Shown here piece by piece: positions 18,593-27,605 of a stretch of DNA of 64,000 bases. Position numbers and translations under genes: made by a program. The DNA comes from Acinetobacter radioresistens DSM 6976 = NBRC 102413 = CIP 103788 (GTDB lineage Bacteria > Pseudomonadota > Gammaproteobacteria > Pseudomonadales > Moraxellaceae). Numbering within the stretch: position 1 is the first letter of the stretch; each line of letters starts with the position of its first letter. The stretch covers positions 2,170,001-2,234,000 of the forward strand of contig NZ_AP019740.1 in the NCBI RefSeq assembly GCF_006757745.1, written 5' to 3'. Under the pieces are notes generated by a model. The model was not told where the DNA came from and did not search any database. It saw nothing but the letters and a program-made list of their open reading frames with translations.

Positions 18593-19921
18593 TCAATGCT
18601 GGGCCTGAGCCATTAAATGTTCAATGTCTGTAACTGTTTTTACGACTTCAGCTGTTAAAATCAGTGGACCATGTTCTGTAGCCACTACATCGTCCTCAAT
18701 GCGGATTCCAATACCCCGCCATTTTTTGTCTACGGCTTCATCGTCTGGAGCAATATACAATCCGGGCTCAACAGTAACCACCATACCAGCTTCATAACTG
18801 CGCCACTCCCCATCTTTCTTATAAGACCCGACATCATGCACATCCATCCCCAACCAGTGGCCGGTACCATGCATATAGAACTGGCGGTAAGCTTCAGTTT
18901 CGATCAGTTCATCTACATTACCTTTTAAAAGTCCAAGTGCTGCCAGACCTTCTGTAAGGATACGAACTGCACGCTCATGCGGTTCACGGTAAGAATTCCC
19001 GATGCGTACTGCGTCAATAGCAGCCAGCTGAGCTTTTAATACAATTTCATACAAGACTTTCTGTTCAGGGCTAAATTTACCATTTACCGGAAATGTACGG
19101 GTAATATCAGAGGCATAATGCTCATATTCACAAGCCGCATCGATCAATACCAGATCACCATCTTTAAGTGGCTGGTTATTTTCCACATAATGTAAAATAC
19201 AGCCATTACCTCCACCACCGACAATGCTGTTATAGGAAGGTACGCAACCATGCTGGCCAAATACATAATTTAGCTCTGCTTCCAGAGCATACTCCATCAT
19301 TCCCGGCCGTACCTGATGCATGGCACGAGTATGGGCCTGTGCACTAATTACAGATGCGGCTTGCATGATCTCAATTTCTTTGGCAGATTTGATCAGGCGC
19401 ATTTCATCTAAAATACGGTCCAGCTGTAAAAGCTGTGATGGAGAACCATCGCCACGACGCTGCTGGGTATCAGCCTGCTTAATCCATTGACTGACTCGGG
19501 CATCAAATTCGGCATTGTGTCCAATACGATAGTACAGACGTGCTTTATTCAGCAACTTTTCAATAATCTCTTCATCAAGCAGATCAATCGCATAAGCTTC
19601 ATCAGCTTCATAATCTTCAATTGCGCCATCAATACCAGCACGGTATCCATTCCAGATTTCCATTTCCCGGTTACGTTCACGGCAAAACAGGCTGTAGGTG
19701 TAGTCATCTGCTGTCTCAAAGGTTTCAATGACTGCCACTGCTTCTGGTTCTGCAAACCCGGTGAGATAGTAAAAGCTGCTGTCGGCACGGAATTTATAGT
19801 CAGCATCCCGGTTACGGTAGGCAACCGGACTGGTGGCAATAATGGCAATACTGTTTGGCCCCATATGTACAGCCAGACAGTCGCGACGCTGTTGAAAGTC
19901 TTCTTGAGTTAGTTTTATCAT
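18593..19921 (-). CDS. pepP: Xaa-Pro aminopeptidase PepP
   Basis: A 442-aa metalloaminopeptidase that releases N-terminal residues before proline; E. coli PepP has 441 residues. The AMP_N domain fills the first 135 residues (YLTGFAEPEAVAVIE). The M24 catalytic domain has metal ligands visible in LVLIDAACEYEHYASDITRTF (two Asp), HGTGHWLGMDVHDVG (His), TVEPGLYI (Glu) and GIGIRIEDDVV (Glu). The ATG at 19921 is preferred to one 18 codons upstream because it gives the family length. It is in the ygfB-pepP-ubiH-ubiI-type operon. Confidence 0.96.
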   Translation of the reverse strand: MIKLTQEDFQQRRDCLAVHMGPNSIAIIATSPVAYRNRDADYKFRADSSFYYLTGFAEPEAVAVIETFETADDYTYSLFCRERNREMEIWNGYRAGIDGAIEDYEADEAYAIDLLDEEIIEKLLNKARLYYRIGHNAEFDARVSQWIKQADTQQRRGDGSPSQLLQLDRILDEMRLIKSAKEIEIMQAASVISAQAHTRAMHQVRPGMMEYALEAELNYVFGQHGCVPSYNSIVGGGGNGCILHYVENNQPLKDGDLVLIDAACEYEHYASDITRTFPVNGKFSPEQKVLYEIVLKAQLAAIDAVRIGNSYREPHERAVRILTEGLAALGLLKGNVDELIETEAYRQFYMHGTGHWLGMDVHDVGSYKKDGEWRSYEAGMVVTVEPGLYIAPDDEAVDKKWRGIGIRIEDDVVATEHGPLILTAEVVKTVTDIEHLMAQAQH

Positions 19922-19989
19922 GCTGGTAATCTTTAATTGTAAAGTATGGGATATAACACGGCTGGTATTAACCAAAAACCAAGTCCGAG

Positions 19990-20619
19990 TTAACTCGGAC
20001 GGTGCGGCGTAAACATTTCAACTACATTTTGGCTATCAGATAAGGCGGTCTTTTTAGCCTGAGCCTGAACATGTTGCAATAATGAGCTTTCTGACACTGT
20101 AATTTTTTTACGTCCAATCGAAAGGCTAACCGGTATCAGACGTACAAACTCATATAACTCCTGATAGCTTTCCTCACCTTCTTCATCATCATCTGACTCT
20201 TCAAATTCAACTGCGGCTACATCCTGTAAGTGCTCAATCAGTTCTTTTTCGTCAGATCGAATATGTCCTGATGCAAGACCAAACCCCAGCACTACACCTG
20301 CACACCAGTCTGCCAGTGCCTGTACCCGATCAGCCAGCATATGCTCATCATCAGGTAGTAAAGGTAAATAGTCGAGTTCATCTTCTGACAGCGCATGAAA
20401 TACATCTTCTGCTTCCTCTGCCAGCATGGCCAGTGCTTCATCATTTAAAGCAGGTACATGAAGAGTTGCGAGAATATTCATCCACTCATCTCGAGTAGGC
20501 GCCTCTGTAACACAAACTATACCTGTGAGTAAGCCATGTAACTCACTTGGGCTCGAAATTTCTTCAATTCCATTAAATTGTTGCTGCCAGTCTGTCCAAC
20601 CTGAAATATCGTCTTGCAT
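19990..20619 (-). CDS. ygfB: YgfB/YecA family protein (UPF0149)
   Basis: A 209-aa acidic protein of the UPF0149 family, recognised by SELHGLLTGIVC at the N-terminus, then ALADWCAGVVLGFGLASG and the C-terminal YQELYEFVRLIPVSLS. E. coli YgfB is 192 aa and heads the same operon. In Pseudomonas a homologue affects expression of an amidase gene; the role here is unknown. The ATG at 20619 has GGAAA eight bases upstream and is chosen over a TTG four codons earlier. It is divergent from the coiled-coil gene. Confidence 0.9.
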   Translation of the reverse strand: MQDDISGWTDWQQQFNGIEEISSPSELHGLLTGIVCVTEAPTRDEWMNILATLHVPALNDEALAMLAEEAEDVFHALSEDELDYLPLLPDDEHMLADRVQALADWCAGVVLGFGLASGHIRSDEKELIEHLQDVAAVEFEESDDDEEGEESYQELYEFVRLIPVSLSIGRKKITVSESSLLQHVQAQAKKTALSDSQNVVEMFTPHRPS

Positions 20620-20683
20620 TCGCTTTTCCAATCTTTATACTGCTTATATATTACCTTTGATTGCAATTCTGTGCGACCTCGTT

Positions 20684-21244
20684 ATGTTAGAAGAATTACA
20701 GCGTCTACAGGCGCATATTGGTGTTTTAAAAACACGACTTCATCATCTTGAGAGTGAAAATAGTTCGCTCGTTCAAGCCAAAGAAGAGAGTGATCTGCAT
20801 CATCACGCTCAAGTTGTGCAAAAAAATGGCATCATTACCCAAAAACAAGAAGAAATTGACCAGTTGACAGAGAAACTGGGCAGTGTAGAAAGTCAGTTCA
20901 AACAGCTCAATACAGATGCCACTGCTCTGGCAGATCGGTATAGCCGTCTAGAAAAAAGCTGTACTGACCTTAAAAATCGTTTTCAGGAAATTTTAAGCGA
21001 ACGGAATGAACTCCGTGCGACTAAAGAGCAGTTACAGGCCCAGCAACGTCAGTCCCAGCAGGAAATACATGATCTTCAGCAGGAGCGTGAGCGGCTGCTT
21101 CAGAAAAACGAACTGGCTAAACACAAGGTAGAAGCCATTATTCAGCGTCTGGCCATTTTAGGAACCAGTCAGGATCAGCATGCGCAGGAAATCCAGCAGC
21201 TTGCCCACCCAAACACGGATATGAGTGAGGAGTCTTCGACATGA
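20684..21244 (+). CDS. Coiled-coil protein upstream of zapA (possibly ZapB-like)
   Basis: A 186-aa protein that is almost entirely predicted coiled coil: heptad-like Leu/Ile spacing from MLEELQRLQAHIGVLKTRL through residue 165, very rich in Gln, Glu, Lys and Leu, with no membrane segment. It overlaps zapA by four bases (ATGA), so the two are translationally coupled. Short coiled-coil proteins of the TIGR02449 family (ZapB-like) occupy this place in pseudomonads; this one is considerably longer. A cell-division role is inferred from the overlap with zapA. The start at 20684 is the first ATG after the divergent ygfB region; the Shine-Dalgarno is weak. Confidence 0.85.
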   Translation: MLEELQRLQAHIGVLKTRLHHLESENSSLVQAKEESDLHHHAQVVQKNGIITQKQEEIDQLTEKLGSVESQFKQLNTDATALADRYSRLEKSCTDLKNRFQEILSERNELRATKEQLQAQQRQSQQEIHDLQQERERLLQKNELAKHKVEAIIQRLAILGTSQDQHAQEIQQLAHPNTDMSEESST

Positions 21245-21525
21245 GTGAACCGGTAATGGTTGAACTGCGTCTGATTGAACAGACTTTCCGGCTGGCAACT
21301 ACTGCGGACAAAAAGGAAGAACTGGAGCGTGCCGGGCAATTGTTAAATGAAAAATTTCATGAAATACGCCGTAATGCGCCACGGACTGAACATAACAAAC
21401 TGGTTATTATGGTAGCGCTTTCCCTAATGCAGGAAGTACTCACTTTAAATAAATCACTTCAGGAATATGCACACTGTGAACGTTTGCTGAGTACTATTAT
21501 GCAAGATGTCGAGAAAATTGTCTGA
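21241..21525 (+). CDS. zapA: Cell division protein ZapA
   Basis: A 94-aa ZapA-family protein that cross-links FtsZ filaments at the division site. The globular N-terminal part holds VELRLIEQTFRLATTADKKEEL, followed by the helical FHEIRRNAPRTEHNKLVIMVALSLM segment that forms the dimer coiled coil. Length is near E. coli ZapA (109 aa). It overlaps the coiled-coil gene upstream by ATGA and is followed by the 6S RNA gene, the same zapA-ssrS order as in E. coli. Confidence 0.93.
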   Translation: MSEPVMVELRLIEQTFRLATTADKKEELERAGQLLNEKFHEIRRNAPRTEHNKLVIMVALSLMQEVLTLNKSLQEYAHCERLLSTIMQDVEKIV

Positions 21526-21594
21526 CATATACATGATTACGTATAAATACTCGTCAATTGAAAATTAACTTTACACTCCTAAAAGTTTATTCAA

Positions 21595-21622
21595 TTGCCA
21601 TCAGCTTCAGATCAGTTATACT
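21595..21622 (+). promoter_or_regulatory. Sigma-70 promoter of the 6S RNA gene
   Basis: TTGCCA (21595-21600) and TATACT (21617-21622) are separated by 16 bases. The predicted start, six bases further on, coincides with the first base of the 6S closing stem. Confidence 0.75.
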
Positions 21623-21627
21623 TAACT

Positions 21628-21810
21628 TGTCTCTGAGATGTTCGCCAGCGAGTCTATTCCCCTGAGCCGATATCATCACTTTAGGATTGCGTTCTGCATA
21701 TTTAGAGTGTATGCCTGCCCTGAGCAGGAAACCCAGCAAGTATGCGTCGCGTCCACCTTGAACTTTAGGGTTCAAGGGTAACGACATGCAGCGGCATCAC
21801 CGGAGACACC
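21628..21810 (+). ncRNA. ssrS: 6S RNA
   Basis: A structured RNA of about 183 bases that binds the housekeeping RNA polymerase holoenzyme. The 5' arm CTCTGAGATGTTCGCCAGCG and the CCCCTGAGCCGATAT block match E. coli 6S RNA closely. So does the 3' arm: CCTTGAAC, GGTTCAAGGGTAACGACATG and GCAGCGGCATC. The ends pair as a closing stem, TGTCTC with GAGACA. It follows zapA as in E. coli, and a good promoter sits at the expected distance. No protein-coding reading of this interval is credible. Ends are accurate to a few bases; in E. coli the mature RNA is processed. Confidence 0.95.
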
Positions 21811-21852
21811 AGTTTTCACTAAAATAATTTAAATTTTAATAATTTATAAAAA

Positions 21853-22323
21853 CTATCTTTGACTTCTGACTGGAAAAGACAGAAAAGGTTTTATTTCTTT
21901 TAATACAAACATACTTTGCATTTCTTTTATGCCCGGTAAACGCCTGATCACTGACATTGAAAATTCAGCGTAAGTATCCAGATCGGGAGAAACGACCTGT
22001 AATAAAAAATCTGCATCCCCACCAATACTATAACAAGCTACTACATGCTCTAAAGCAATTACTTCTTCTTCAAATTTCCTTGCCTCTTTTTCACTATGGC
22101 TATCAATAGAAACCCTTATAAAAACCATCACACCCAGACCTATTTTCTTTCGGTCAATAAGCACGCCATAACCTTTAATAACTTGTGCTTCTTCTAGCTG
22201 CTTCACTTTTCTCCAGCACGGCGATGTTGACATACCAATATATTCCGATAGTTCAGAATTGGTAATTCGTGAATCTGCCTGTAAACGCTCCAGAATTCTG
22301 GCATCTGTCTTATCGATTTGCAT
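21853..22323 (-). CDS. Lrp/AsnC family transcriptional regulator
   Basis: A 156-aa regulator. The N-terminal winged helix-turn-helix starts MQIDKTDARILERLQADSRI and includes NSELSEYIGMSTSPCWRKVKQLE. The C-terminal RAM (ACT-like) effector domain has HVVACYSIGGDADFLLQVVSPD. Lrp-type regulators commonly control a divergent amino-acid exporter, and the LysE-family gene lies head to head 138 bases away, so it probably senses an amino acid and controls that exporter. It is the first gene after 6S RNA and marks the left end of the accessory block. Confidence 0.93.
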   Translation of the reverse strand: MQIDKTDARILERLQADSRITNSELSEYIGMSTSPCWRKVKQLEEAQVIKGYGVLIDRKKIGLGVMVFIRVSIDSHSEKEARKFEEEVIALEHVVACYSIGGDADFLLQVVSPDLDTYAEFSMSVIRRLPGIKEMQSMFVLKEIKPFLSFPVRSQR

Positions 22324-22461
22324 ATGGGTATAATATTTCCAATAAATATAATAAAAATTAAATTTATACCTTAATTTTTAATTTTAATAGAATAAATAGA
22401 TCATTTTTTTCTGTGATTTTATAGAAAAATAAAACCAGTTTTTTATTTGATTCTTTATAGT

Positions 22462-23094
22462 ATGGATATTCTAACCCAGATTTTCACCTACAGTTTAACG
22501 CTAGCATTGGCAGCTTTTCTGCCTGGACCAGGCATGACGGGGTTAATGTTTAAGACACTTAGCCAAGGCTATTGGAGTGGCATATTGATGCTTCTAGGTC
22601 TAATTACAGGAGATATTATTTTTTTATCTATTTCTATTTTTTTTATTTCTTATCTTACTCAATTGAGTTCCAATTTTTCAGCCTATATTGTCATTATCTC
22701 ATGCTTTTACTTATTATTTATCGCCTATAAATTCTGGATGTTCAATGAAAATCTTGTTCAAGAACAGGCTGTCCTGGATGTAAATAAAACTTTCTCAACC
22801 TATAGAGACGGTTTACTGATTACTCTTAGTAATCCTAAAACCATTTCATTTTATCTTGCCTTGGTCCCTGCTATTTTTGGGTTAAACTCGCTTCAACAGT
22901 ATAGTTTATTACTCATTATTATCACGGTTATTACTCTCTCCATTATTGGCAGTCTCTATATATTTTTCTCATGGAAGATAAAGAAAATTCTTAAAAATAT
23001 CAAAATACAAAGAATACTGTTGAAAAGCCTTTCTTTAATGATGAGCTTCTTAGCTGTAGTCATGCTTTATAAAGAGGTTATCCTGCTAAATTAA
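22462..23094 (+). CDS. LysE/RhtB family amino-acid exporter
   Basis: A 210-aa inner-membrane protein with about six hydrophobic segments. The family signature is near the N-terminus (AAFLPGPGMTGLMFKTLSQG), with the second conserved motif NPKTISFYLALVPAIF around residue 135. It probably exports an amino acid or related compound. It is divergent from the Lrp-type regulator. The ATG at 22462 is used; a TTG five codons upstream is possible. Composition is AT-rich with Ile, Phe and Ser codons, unlike the core genes on either side. Confidence 0.9.
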   Translation: MDILTQIFTYSLTLALAAFLPGPGMTGLMFKTLSQGYWSGILMLLGLITGDIIFLSISIFFISYLTQLSSNFSAYIVIISCFYLLFIAYKFWMFNENLVQEQAVLDVNKTFSTYRDGLLITLSNPKTISFYLALVPAIFGLNSLQQYSLLLIIITVITLSIIGSLYIFFSWKIKKILKNIKIQRILLKSLSLMMSFLAVVMLYKEVILLN

Positions 23095-23287
23095 CGAATT
23101 GATTTATAAATAACTTCTAGATCTTCAGGTTAGCTTTCTATAGACATTGTTTTAAGTCGCTATACAAAGCTAACAAAGCGCCTAGGTATATTTGTTGGCC
23201 AGATATAGGTACATGAGGAACAGATTCCAGCTAGCCGACTGATTTAAGCAGTGATTAATCATAGCGCTATCGCCTGATCCATTTCTG

Positions 23288-23398
23288 CTATAAAAGGTCT
23301 TCCCATATGAAATACCCTAAACTAAAGCCGATCAGTGCATAAAGCGTAATAATAAAAAATACAAAGCTTGCCTTATTTTTCTTTTTAAAAAAATTCAT
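23288..23398 (-). CDS. Putative 36-aa single-pass membrane protein
   Basis: A small reading frame with a basic N-terminus (MNFFKKKNKASF), one hydrophobic helix (about residues 11-31) and a short acidic tail ending EDLL. A GGGG motif lies seven bases before the ATG, a good ribosome-binding site. It stands alone in the gap between the LysE exporter and the TSUP permease, on the same strand as the permease. No family is recognised; the case rests on the ribosome site and the coherent membrane-protein layout. Confidence 0.5.
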   Translation of the reverse strand: MNFFKKKNKASFVFFIITLYALIGFSLGYFIWEDLL

Positions 23399-23583
23399 AC
23401 TGATACCCCAGCCTTTAACCCGATTTGCACCATCTTAACGCATTTTTACAGATTAGCGCGACCATAAAAAGTCTTGTTCAGTATTTAAATTCTTTGGTCA
23501 CTTTAGATGAAGCTTAATTTTTTATCTTTAACAGTAGCCACAGACTCAAACTAATCCGTTTTAATTTCAGATTATTTTTTAGG

Positions 23584-24345
23584 CTATTTAAAAAGCTCAA
23601 GGCCCATTCGCCCAATCAAAAATATAAGAAGAACAAGAAAAAAAATACGGATAAAACCACTACCATATCGCAATGCCAAGATAGTCCCGACCAGGGAGCC
23701 TAAGACATTGCAGACGCCTACAAAGGCACCAATTTTCCATAATACATGGCCTGCAGGAATAAAAAACAATAATGAGGCAGTAAATGTTCCCAGATTTACA
23801 AGCTTTGCAGATGCTGAAGCATTAAGGAAATCGAATGAAAAAATTCTAACAAACAGGAAAATTAAAAAACTACCACTGCCTGGACCAAAAATTCCATCAT
23901 AAAAGCCAATCAATCCACCAAAAAGTATGCCCATACCAATTTCTTTTTTACCATACTGTAGCTCAGTATGAGTTTTTCCTAGATCTTTTTTAATAAAAGT
24001 ATATATTGCAATCAGAATCAACAGACAAAAAACAATATATCTCATTAATTCTTTAGGAATAAGGGAAACAGACATTGCCCCTAGAAAAGCAAAGGTAAAA
24101 GCTGAAATCATAGTTGGAAATATCAGCTTCCAAACTATTTTCACTCTTTTTATATAAGTAAAAATAGATGAGAAAGTGCCCGCCAGGACAGCAATCTTGT
24201 TAGTTCCAAATACGGTAGCCAAGCTATATTGGGGTAAAGCATGTATTAGTGCCGGTAACTGAACGAGGCCACCGCCGCCCACTGCCGCATCAATTAATCC
24301 TCCACAAAAGGCAAACAAACCTAAAAGAATAAGAGTAATATCCAA
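23584..24345 (-). CDS. TSUP (TauE/SafE) family membrane permease
   Basis: A 253-aa inner-membrane protein with about eight hydrophobic segments. The N-terminal repeat motif GGLIDAAVGGGGLVQLPAL and the second-half copy GGLIGFYDGIFGPGSGSF identify the TauE/SafE (TSUP) sulfite/organosulfonate exporter-like family, in which transport of sulfur compounds or organic anions is known for some members. The start is taken as TTG at 24345 because AGGAGG lies six bases before it; a TTG five codons upstream would overlap that ribosome site. The substrate is unknown. It belongs to the AT-rich block. Confidence 0.88.
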   Translation of the reverse strand: MDITLILLGLFAFCGGLIDAAVGGGGLVQLPALIHALPQYSLATVFGTNKIAVLAGTFSSIFTYIKRVKIVWKLIFPTMISAFTFAFLGAMSVSLIPKELMRYIVFCLLILIAIYTFIKKDLGKTHTELQYGKKEIGMGILFGGLIGFYDGIFGPGSGSFLIFLFVRIFSFDFLNASASAKLVNLGTFTASLLFFIPAGHVLWKIGAFVGVCNVLGSLVGTILALRYGSGFIRIFFLVLLIFLIGRMGLELFK

Positions 24346-24598
24346 TGCAGCCCTCCTCAAATATTAGTTTTTAATTTTTTATGATCAGCCTTTGGCTTTA
24401 GTTATTTATAAATATCTTTCTACTTCCCTATATCAATATCGCCTTAGAAGTAAAATTTAATTAAAGTAGGGCATTAAAATATAATAAAAAATCTAAATTC
24501 TTATAATCAATATATCTGATTATATTTTTACTTGGTTTATCTCAGAAATCAAAGTATATTAAATATTGCTTTCAAACCACAGAAATCTTCATAATCAT

Positions 24599-24958
24599 AT
24601 GAATTTAAAAGAAATATTTTATACTATTTTCTCTCTATGGTTCGGGCTTTTTATTGCCTATATTTTCTGGAAAATAATTTTAAAAGATTTATTCTATAAA
24701 ATAGTTCTCTATAGAAGAGGAGTAGTTACAATTGCTGAGCTCAGTTATGTACTAGATTCTGCTATTTATGTACAGTATCGCCCTCTATTTTATATGAGAT
24801 TCAAATTTAAAATATCATCCGGTGTAGTAGAAAGTCCAAATATCAAAGTCATTATAAATAAAAAGGATATCCCATTTTATCATGTCGGAAATAAAGTTAA
24901 GATTAAATATGATCCTAAAAATTTAAGTAATATTAAAATAGTAGACAATATTCTATAG
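24599..24958 (+). CDS. Hypothetical membrane protein with DUF3592-like C-terminal domain
   Basis: A 119-aa protein I do not recognise with certainty. One hydrophobic segment (about residues 8-30) is followed by a basic patch and a beta-rich soluble domain ending HVGNKVKIKYDPKNLSNIKI. That last segment resembles DUF3592-type proteins, where a Y-x-P-x-N/D motif ends the domain. The gene is very AT-rich and stands between divergent neighbours with no evident operon partner. The ATG at 24599 lacks a clear Shine-Dalgarno sequence; a TTG 11 codons upstream is possible. Confidence 0.6.
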   Translation: MNLKEIFYTIFSLWFGLFIAYIFWKIILKDLFYKIVLYRRGVVTIAELSYVLDSAIYVQYRPLFYMRFKFKISSGVVESPNIKVIINKKDIPFYHVGNKVKIKYDPKNLSNIKIVDNIL

Positions 24959-25176
24959 TTTTACTAAAACAATACTTCTATTTTTCTTAAGAAATATCTT
25001 AATTATTTTAATCACCAGATATTACCTCACAAAAACTATTATTTTTATAAAGGTAAGTCAGTAGCCACTCTTTTAGTGTCTTAAAATGAATGATAAATGT
25101 CCGCTAATGAATTTTGCTTACAACCTTTTAAAGTCATACTTGAGTTTATCAATAAATAAAATAACTCATGGAATAG

Positions 25177-26385
25177 ATGATGAATACAATTACTCAAGTA
25201 GACAAGATCACAGAGCCCGTTAAATTCACAGATAAAAAACGTAAACTCTGGCTGTTAGGTCTGGTTGTACCCAATATTGCCAATGCTACCTTTTTGGGTT
25301 ATCAGTTTGGCCCTAAAATTACTAAGAAATTATTTACTTATATGGGTCCTCTGGCATTACATATTATCATTCCAGCCATTGATAAGTATATGGGAGAAGA
25401 CCCGGAAAATCCGCCTGAAGAAGCTGTAACTGATCTGGAGAATGATCCGTATTATGCACGGGTTGTTAAATTATTTATTCCTTTACAGATAATTGCCAAT
25501 CTGTATGGTAATTATCTTGTCAGTCAAAAAGCAGTTTCACTGGAAGAGCGTATTCTTTTTGGCCATATTCTTGGTCTAGTCAATGGTGTAGCAATTAATA
25601 CTGCACATGAGCTGAGCCATAAGTCAGGCAAGCTGGAACATTACCTTTCGCATCTTTGTCTTGCCCCTACAGGGTATAACCATTTCCGTATTGAACATCC
25701 TTATGGGCATCACCGTCGTGTAGCTACCCCTGAAGATCCGGCTTCTTCGCAGTTAGGTGAAAGTTTCTGGCAGTTCTGGCCAAGAACTGTAACTGGAAGC
25801 TTTAAGTCAGCCATAGAAATTGAAACACGACGCTTGGCCCGCAAAGGGAAAACATTTTGGTCTCTAGAGAACGAGCTGTTTCATGGATGGACAATAACTG
25901 CTGCCTATCACATGCTTATGCTAAAGCTGTTTGGAGCAGGAATTATTCCAACCCAGCTTACGCAGTCATTTTGTGGTATCACGTTGTTTGAAGTCGTTAA
26001 TTACATGGAACATTATGGCTTAAAACGTGAGGATTTAGGTAGTGGCCGGTATGCCCGTACCCGGCCAGAACACAGCTGGAACAATAACAGCAGGTTCAGT
26101 AACGTACTGCTCTATCAGCTACAGCGCCATTCGGATCATCATGCCTATCCGACCCGCAGCTTTCAGTCCCTGCGCCATTACGATAATGTTCCACAGTTAC
26201 CCGCGGGTTATGCCAGTATGGTTCTCCCCGCTCTAATTCCAAAATGGTGGTTTAAATTAATGGATGAACGTGTGATTAAACACTATGATGGTCATATAGA
26301 TAAGATTAATTTTTATCCTAAAGCCCGAGAAAAGATTTTAGGTAAGTATGTGCATTTGTTTAAAACCAGAACTGAACGATCTTAA
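25177..26385 (+). CDS. alkB: Alkane 1-monooxygenase (AlkB/AlkM family)
   Basis: A 402-aa non-haem di-iron membrane hydroxylase that oxidises n-alkanes at the terminal carbon, using rubredoxin as electron donor. All histidine boxes are present: HELSHK (H144, H148), EHPYGHHRRVATPEDPASS (H174, H178, H179) and LQRHSDHHAYP in the C-terminal third. The NYMEHYGL motif that separates true alkane hydroxylases from xylene monooxygenases is there too. Several hydrophobic segments are seen. GC content is closer to core genes than its AT-rich surroundings. The AraC-type regulator gene follows on the same strand. No rubredoxin or rubredoxin reductase gene is in the window. Confidence 0.95.
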   Translation: MMNTITQVDKITEPVKFTDKKRKLWLLGLVVPNIANATFLGYQFGPKITKKLFTYMGPLALHIIIPAIDKYMGEDPENPPEEAVTDLENDPYYARVVKLFIPLQIIANLYGNYLVSQKAVSLEERILFGHILGLVNGVAINTAHELSHKSGKLEHYLSHLCLAPTGYNHFRIEHPYGHHRRVATPEDPASSQLGESFWQFWPRTVTGSFKSAIEIETRRLARKGKTFWSLENELFHGWTITAAYHMLMLKLFGAGIIPTQLTQSFCGITLFEVVNYMEHYGLKREDLGSGRYARTRPEHSWNNNSRFSNVLLYQLQRHSDHHAYPTRSFQSLRHYDNVPQLPAGYASMVLPALIPKWWFKLMDERVIKHYDGHIDKINFYPKAREKILGKYVHLFKTRTERS

Positions 26386-26499
26386 ACTGATTAAATAATA
26401 TAGAAAACAAAGCTACTGCCAGTTCTCTTTATAGTTTTAGAAAATAATAGAGAGAATTGCTTAAGTTTTTATCGGTATGGAGACCAGAGCTGTTTTAAA

Positions 26500-27528
26500 A
26501 TGATTAATAAGAATGTTCCACTTATACCTGTACGTTACTATTTGAAACTGGTCGAACTGCTCATAGCCAGAAATATTCCTATACAGGTATTTCTGGACGA
26601 ACTGCATATCGATATAGAACAGTATCTGGCTCAACCGGACTTGAAAGTATCTATTTCTCAAGTAGAAAAAATAATTCAGTACTGTTTAAGGTTCCCGGTA
26701 AATACTGATCTGGCCTTTGAACTTGGCCGCTCGTTACACTTAAGTTCACATAGCTTGGTAGGTTATGCAATTTTAACCTCCAAGACAGTTGAACATGCTC
26801 TTAAGCTGGTGACCAGATACTTCAGTCTGATTATGCCAAGTTTTAAAGCATCAATTTATTTCAATAAAAATCAGCAGGCCGAATGGCTGATTGAGCCTGA
26901 ACTGGACATGGATCAATCTGTGTTGAATTTTCACATTGAAGCGATTGCTATCGCCCTGCATAATAATCTTAATGACTTGATCGATTCACCTTTCTTATCC
27001 TTTTCTATTTTTTTATCTCTGCCTGAACCGCCTCATCTTAAACAAATTAACCAGTTAAAGCAGGTCAGGTTTCATTTTAATGCCCTTAACCGCCCTAGTT
27101 TAAAAATTACTCTTGGTCAGGAGCTATTAGCTTATAAACTGCCATTAGCAGATGAAATGACCTTAAAAGCGGTAGAGTTTAAATGTCAGGAGCAAATGAG
27201 GGAGATTACCCAAAGTCAGGACTTCCCTGAATGGATCAAAATGATTCTCTTAAATACTTATCAAATGCCAACTCTTACCGAATGTGCAGAATTACTGCAT
27301 GTTTCAACCAAAACCTTACAACGACAGTTACATAAAAAAAATGCTGATTTCAATGGAATAAAAAAACAAGTCATTATATTAAAAGCACAAGAGAGACTGA
27401 GTCATTCATCTGCCAGCATTACCCAGATTGCCTATGAACTCGGCTATTCATCTTCTTCTAATTTTTCCCGTGCCTTTAAGGCTTTAGTGGGTCTTACGCC
27501 AGAAGCTTATCGACAGCAATTTCAATAA
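26500..27528 (+). CDS. AraC family transcriptional regulator (AlkR-like, next to alkB)
   Basis: A 342-aa regulator of the AraC/XylS family. The N-terminal 200 residues resemble the arabinose-binding-like domain of the OruR/AlkR group (LSSHSLVGYAILTSKTVEHAL). The C-terminal double helix-turn-helix contains LTECAELLHVSTKTLQRQLHK and ITQIAYELGYSSSSNFSRAFK, ending GLTPEAYRQQF. It lies 114 bases after alkB on the same strand. AlkR of A. baylyi, next to alkM, is an alkane-responsive activator of the same type, so control of alkB is likely. Confidence 0.9.
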   Translation: MINKNVPLIPVRYYLKLVELLIARNIPIQVFLDELHIDIEQYLAQPDLKVSISQVEKIIQYCLRFPVNTDLAFELGRSLHLSSHSLVGYAILTSKTVEHALKLVTRYFSLIMPSFKASIYFNKNQQAEWLIEPELDMDQSVLNFHIEAIAIALHNNLNDLIDSPFLSFSIFLSLPEPPHLKQINQLKQVRFHFNALNRPSLKITLGQELLAYKLPLADEMTLKAVEFKCQEQMREITQSQDFPEWIKMILLNTYQMPTLTECAELLHVSTKTLQRQLHKKNADFNGIKKQVIILKAQERLSHSSASITQIAYELGYSSSSNFSRAFKALVGLTPEAYRQQFQ

Positions 27529-27605
27529 AGAATCTCTATCATCCAAAAAAGTAGCCAAAAATAGGGATCAGTATCTCTATTTTCTGATTTCTATATGAAT
27601 TTCTA

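Noticed and set aside
21587-21787. 66-codon minus-strand open frame over the 6S RNA gene
   Set aside because: The interval matches 6S RNA on the plus strand, with closing stem and promoter; the frame has no ribosome site.
21853-23094. Lrp-LysE pair as a toxin-antitoxin or defence module
   Set aside because: Both proteins have clear amino-acid regulator and exporter signatures; nothing indicates toxicity or immunity.
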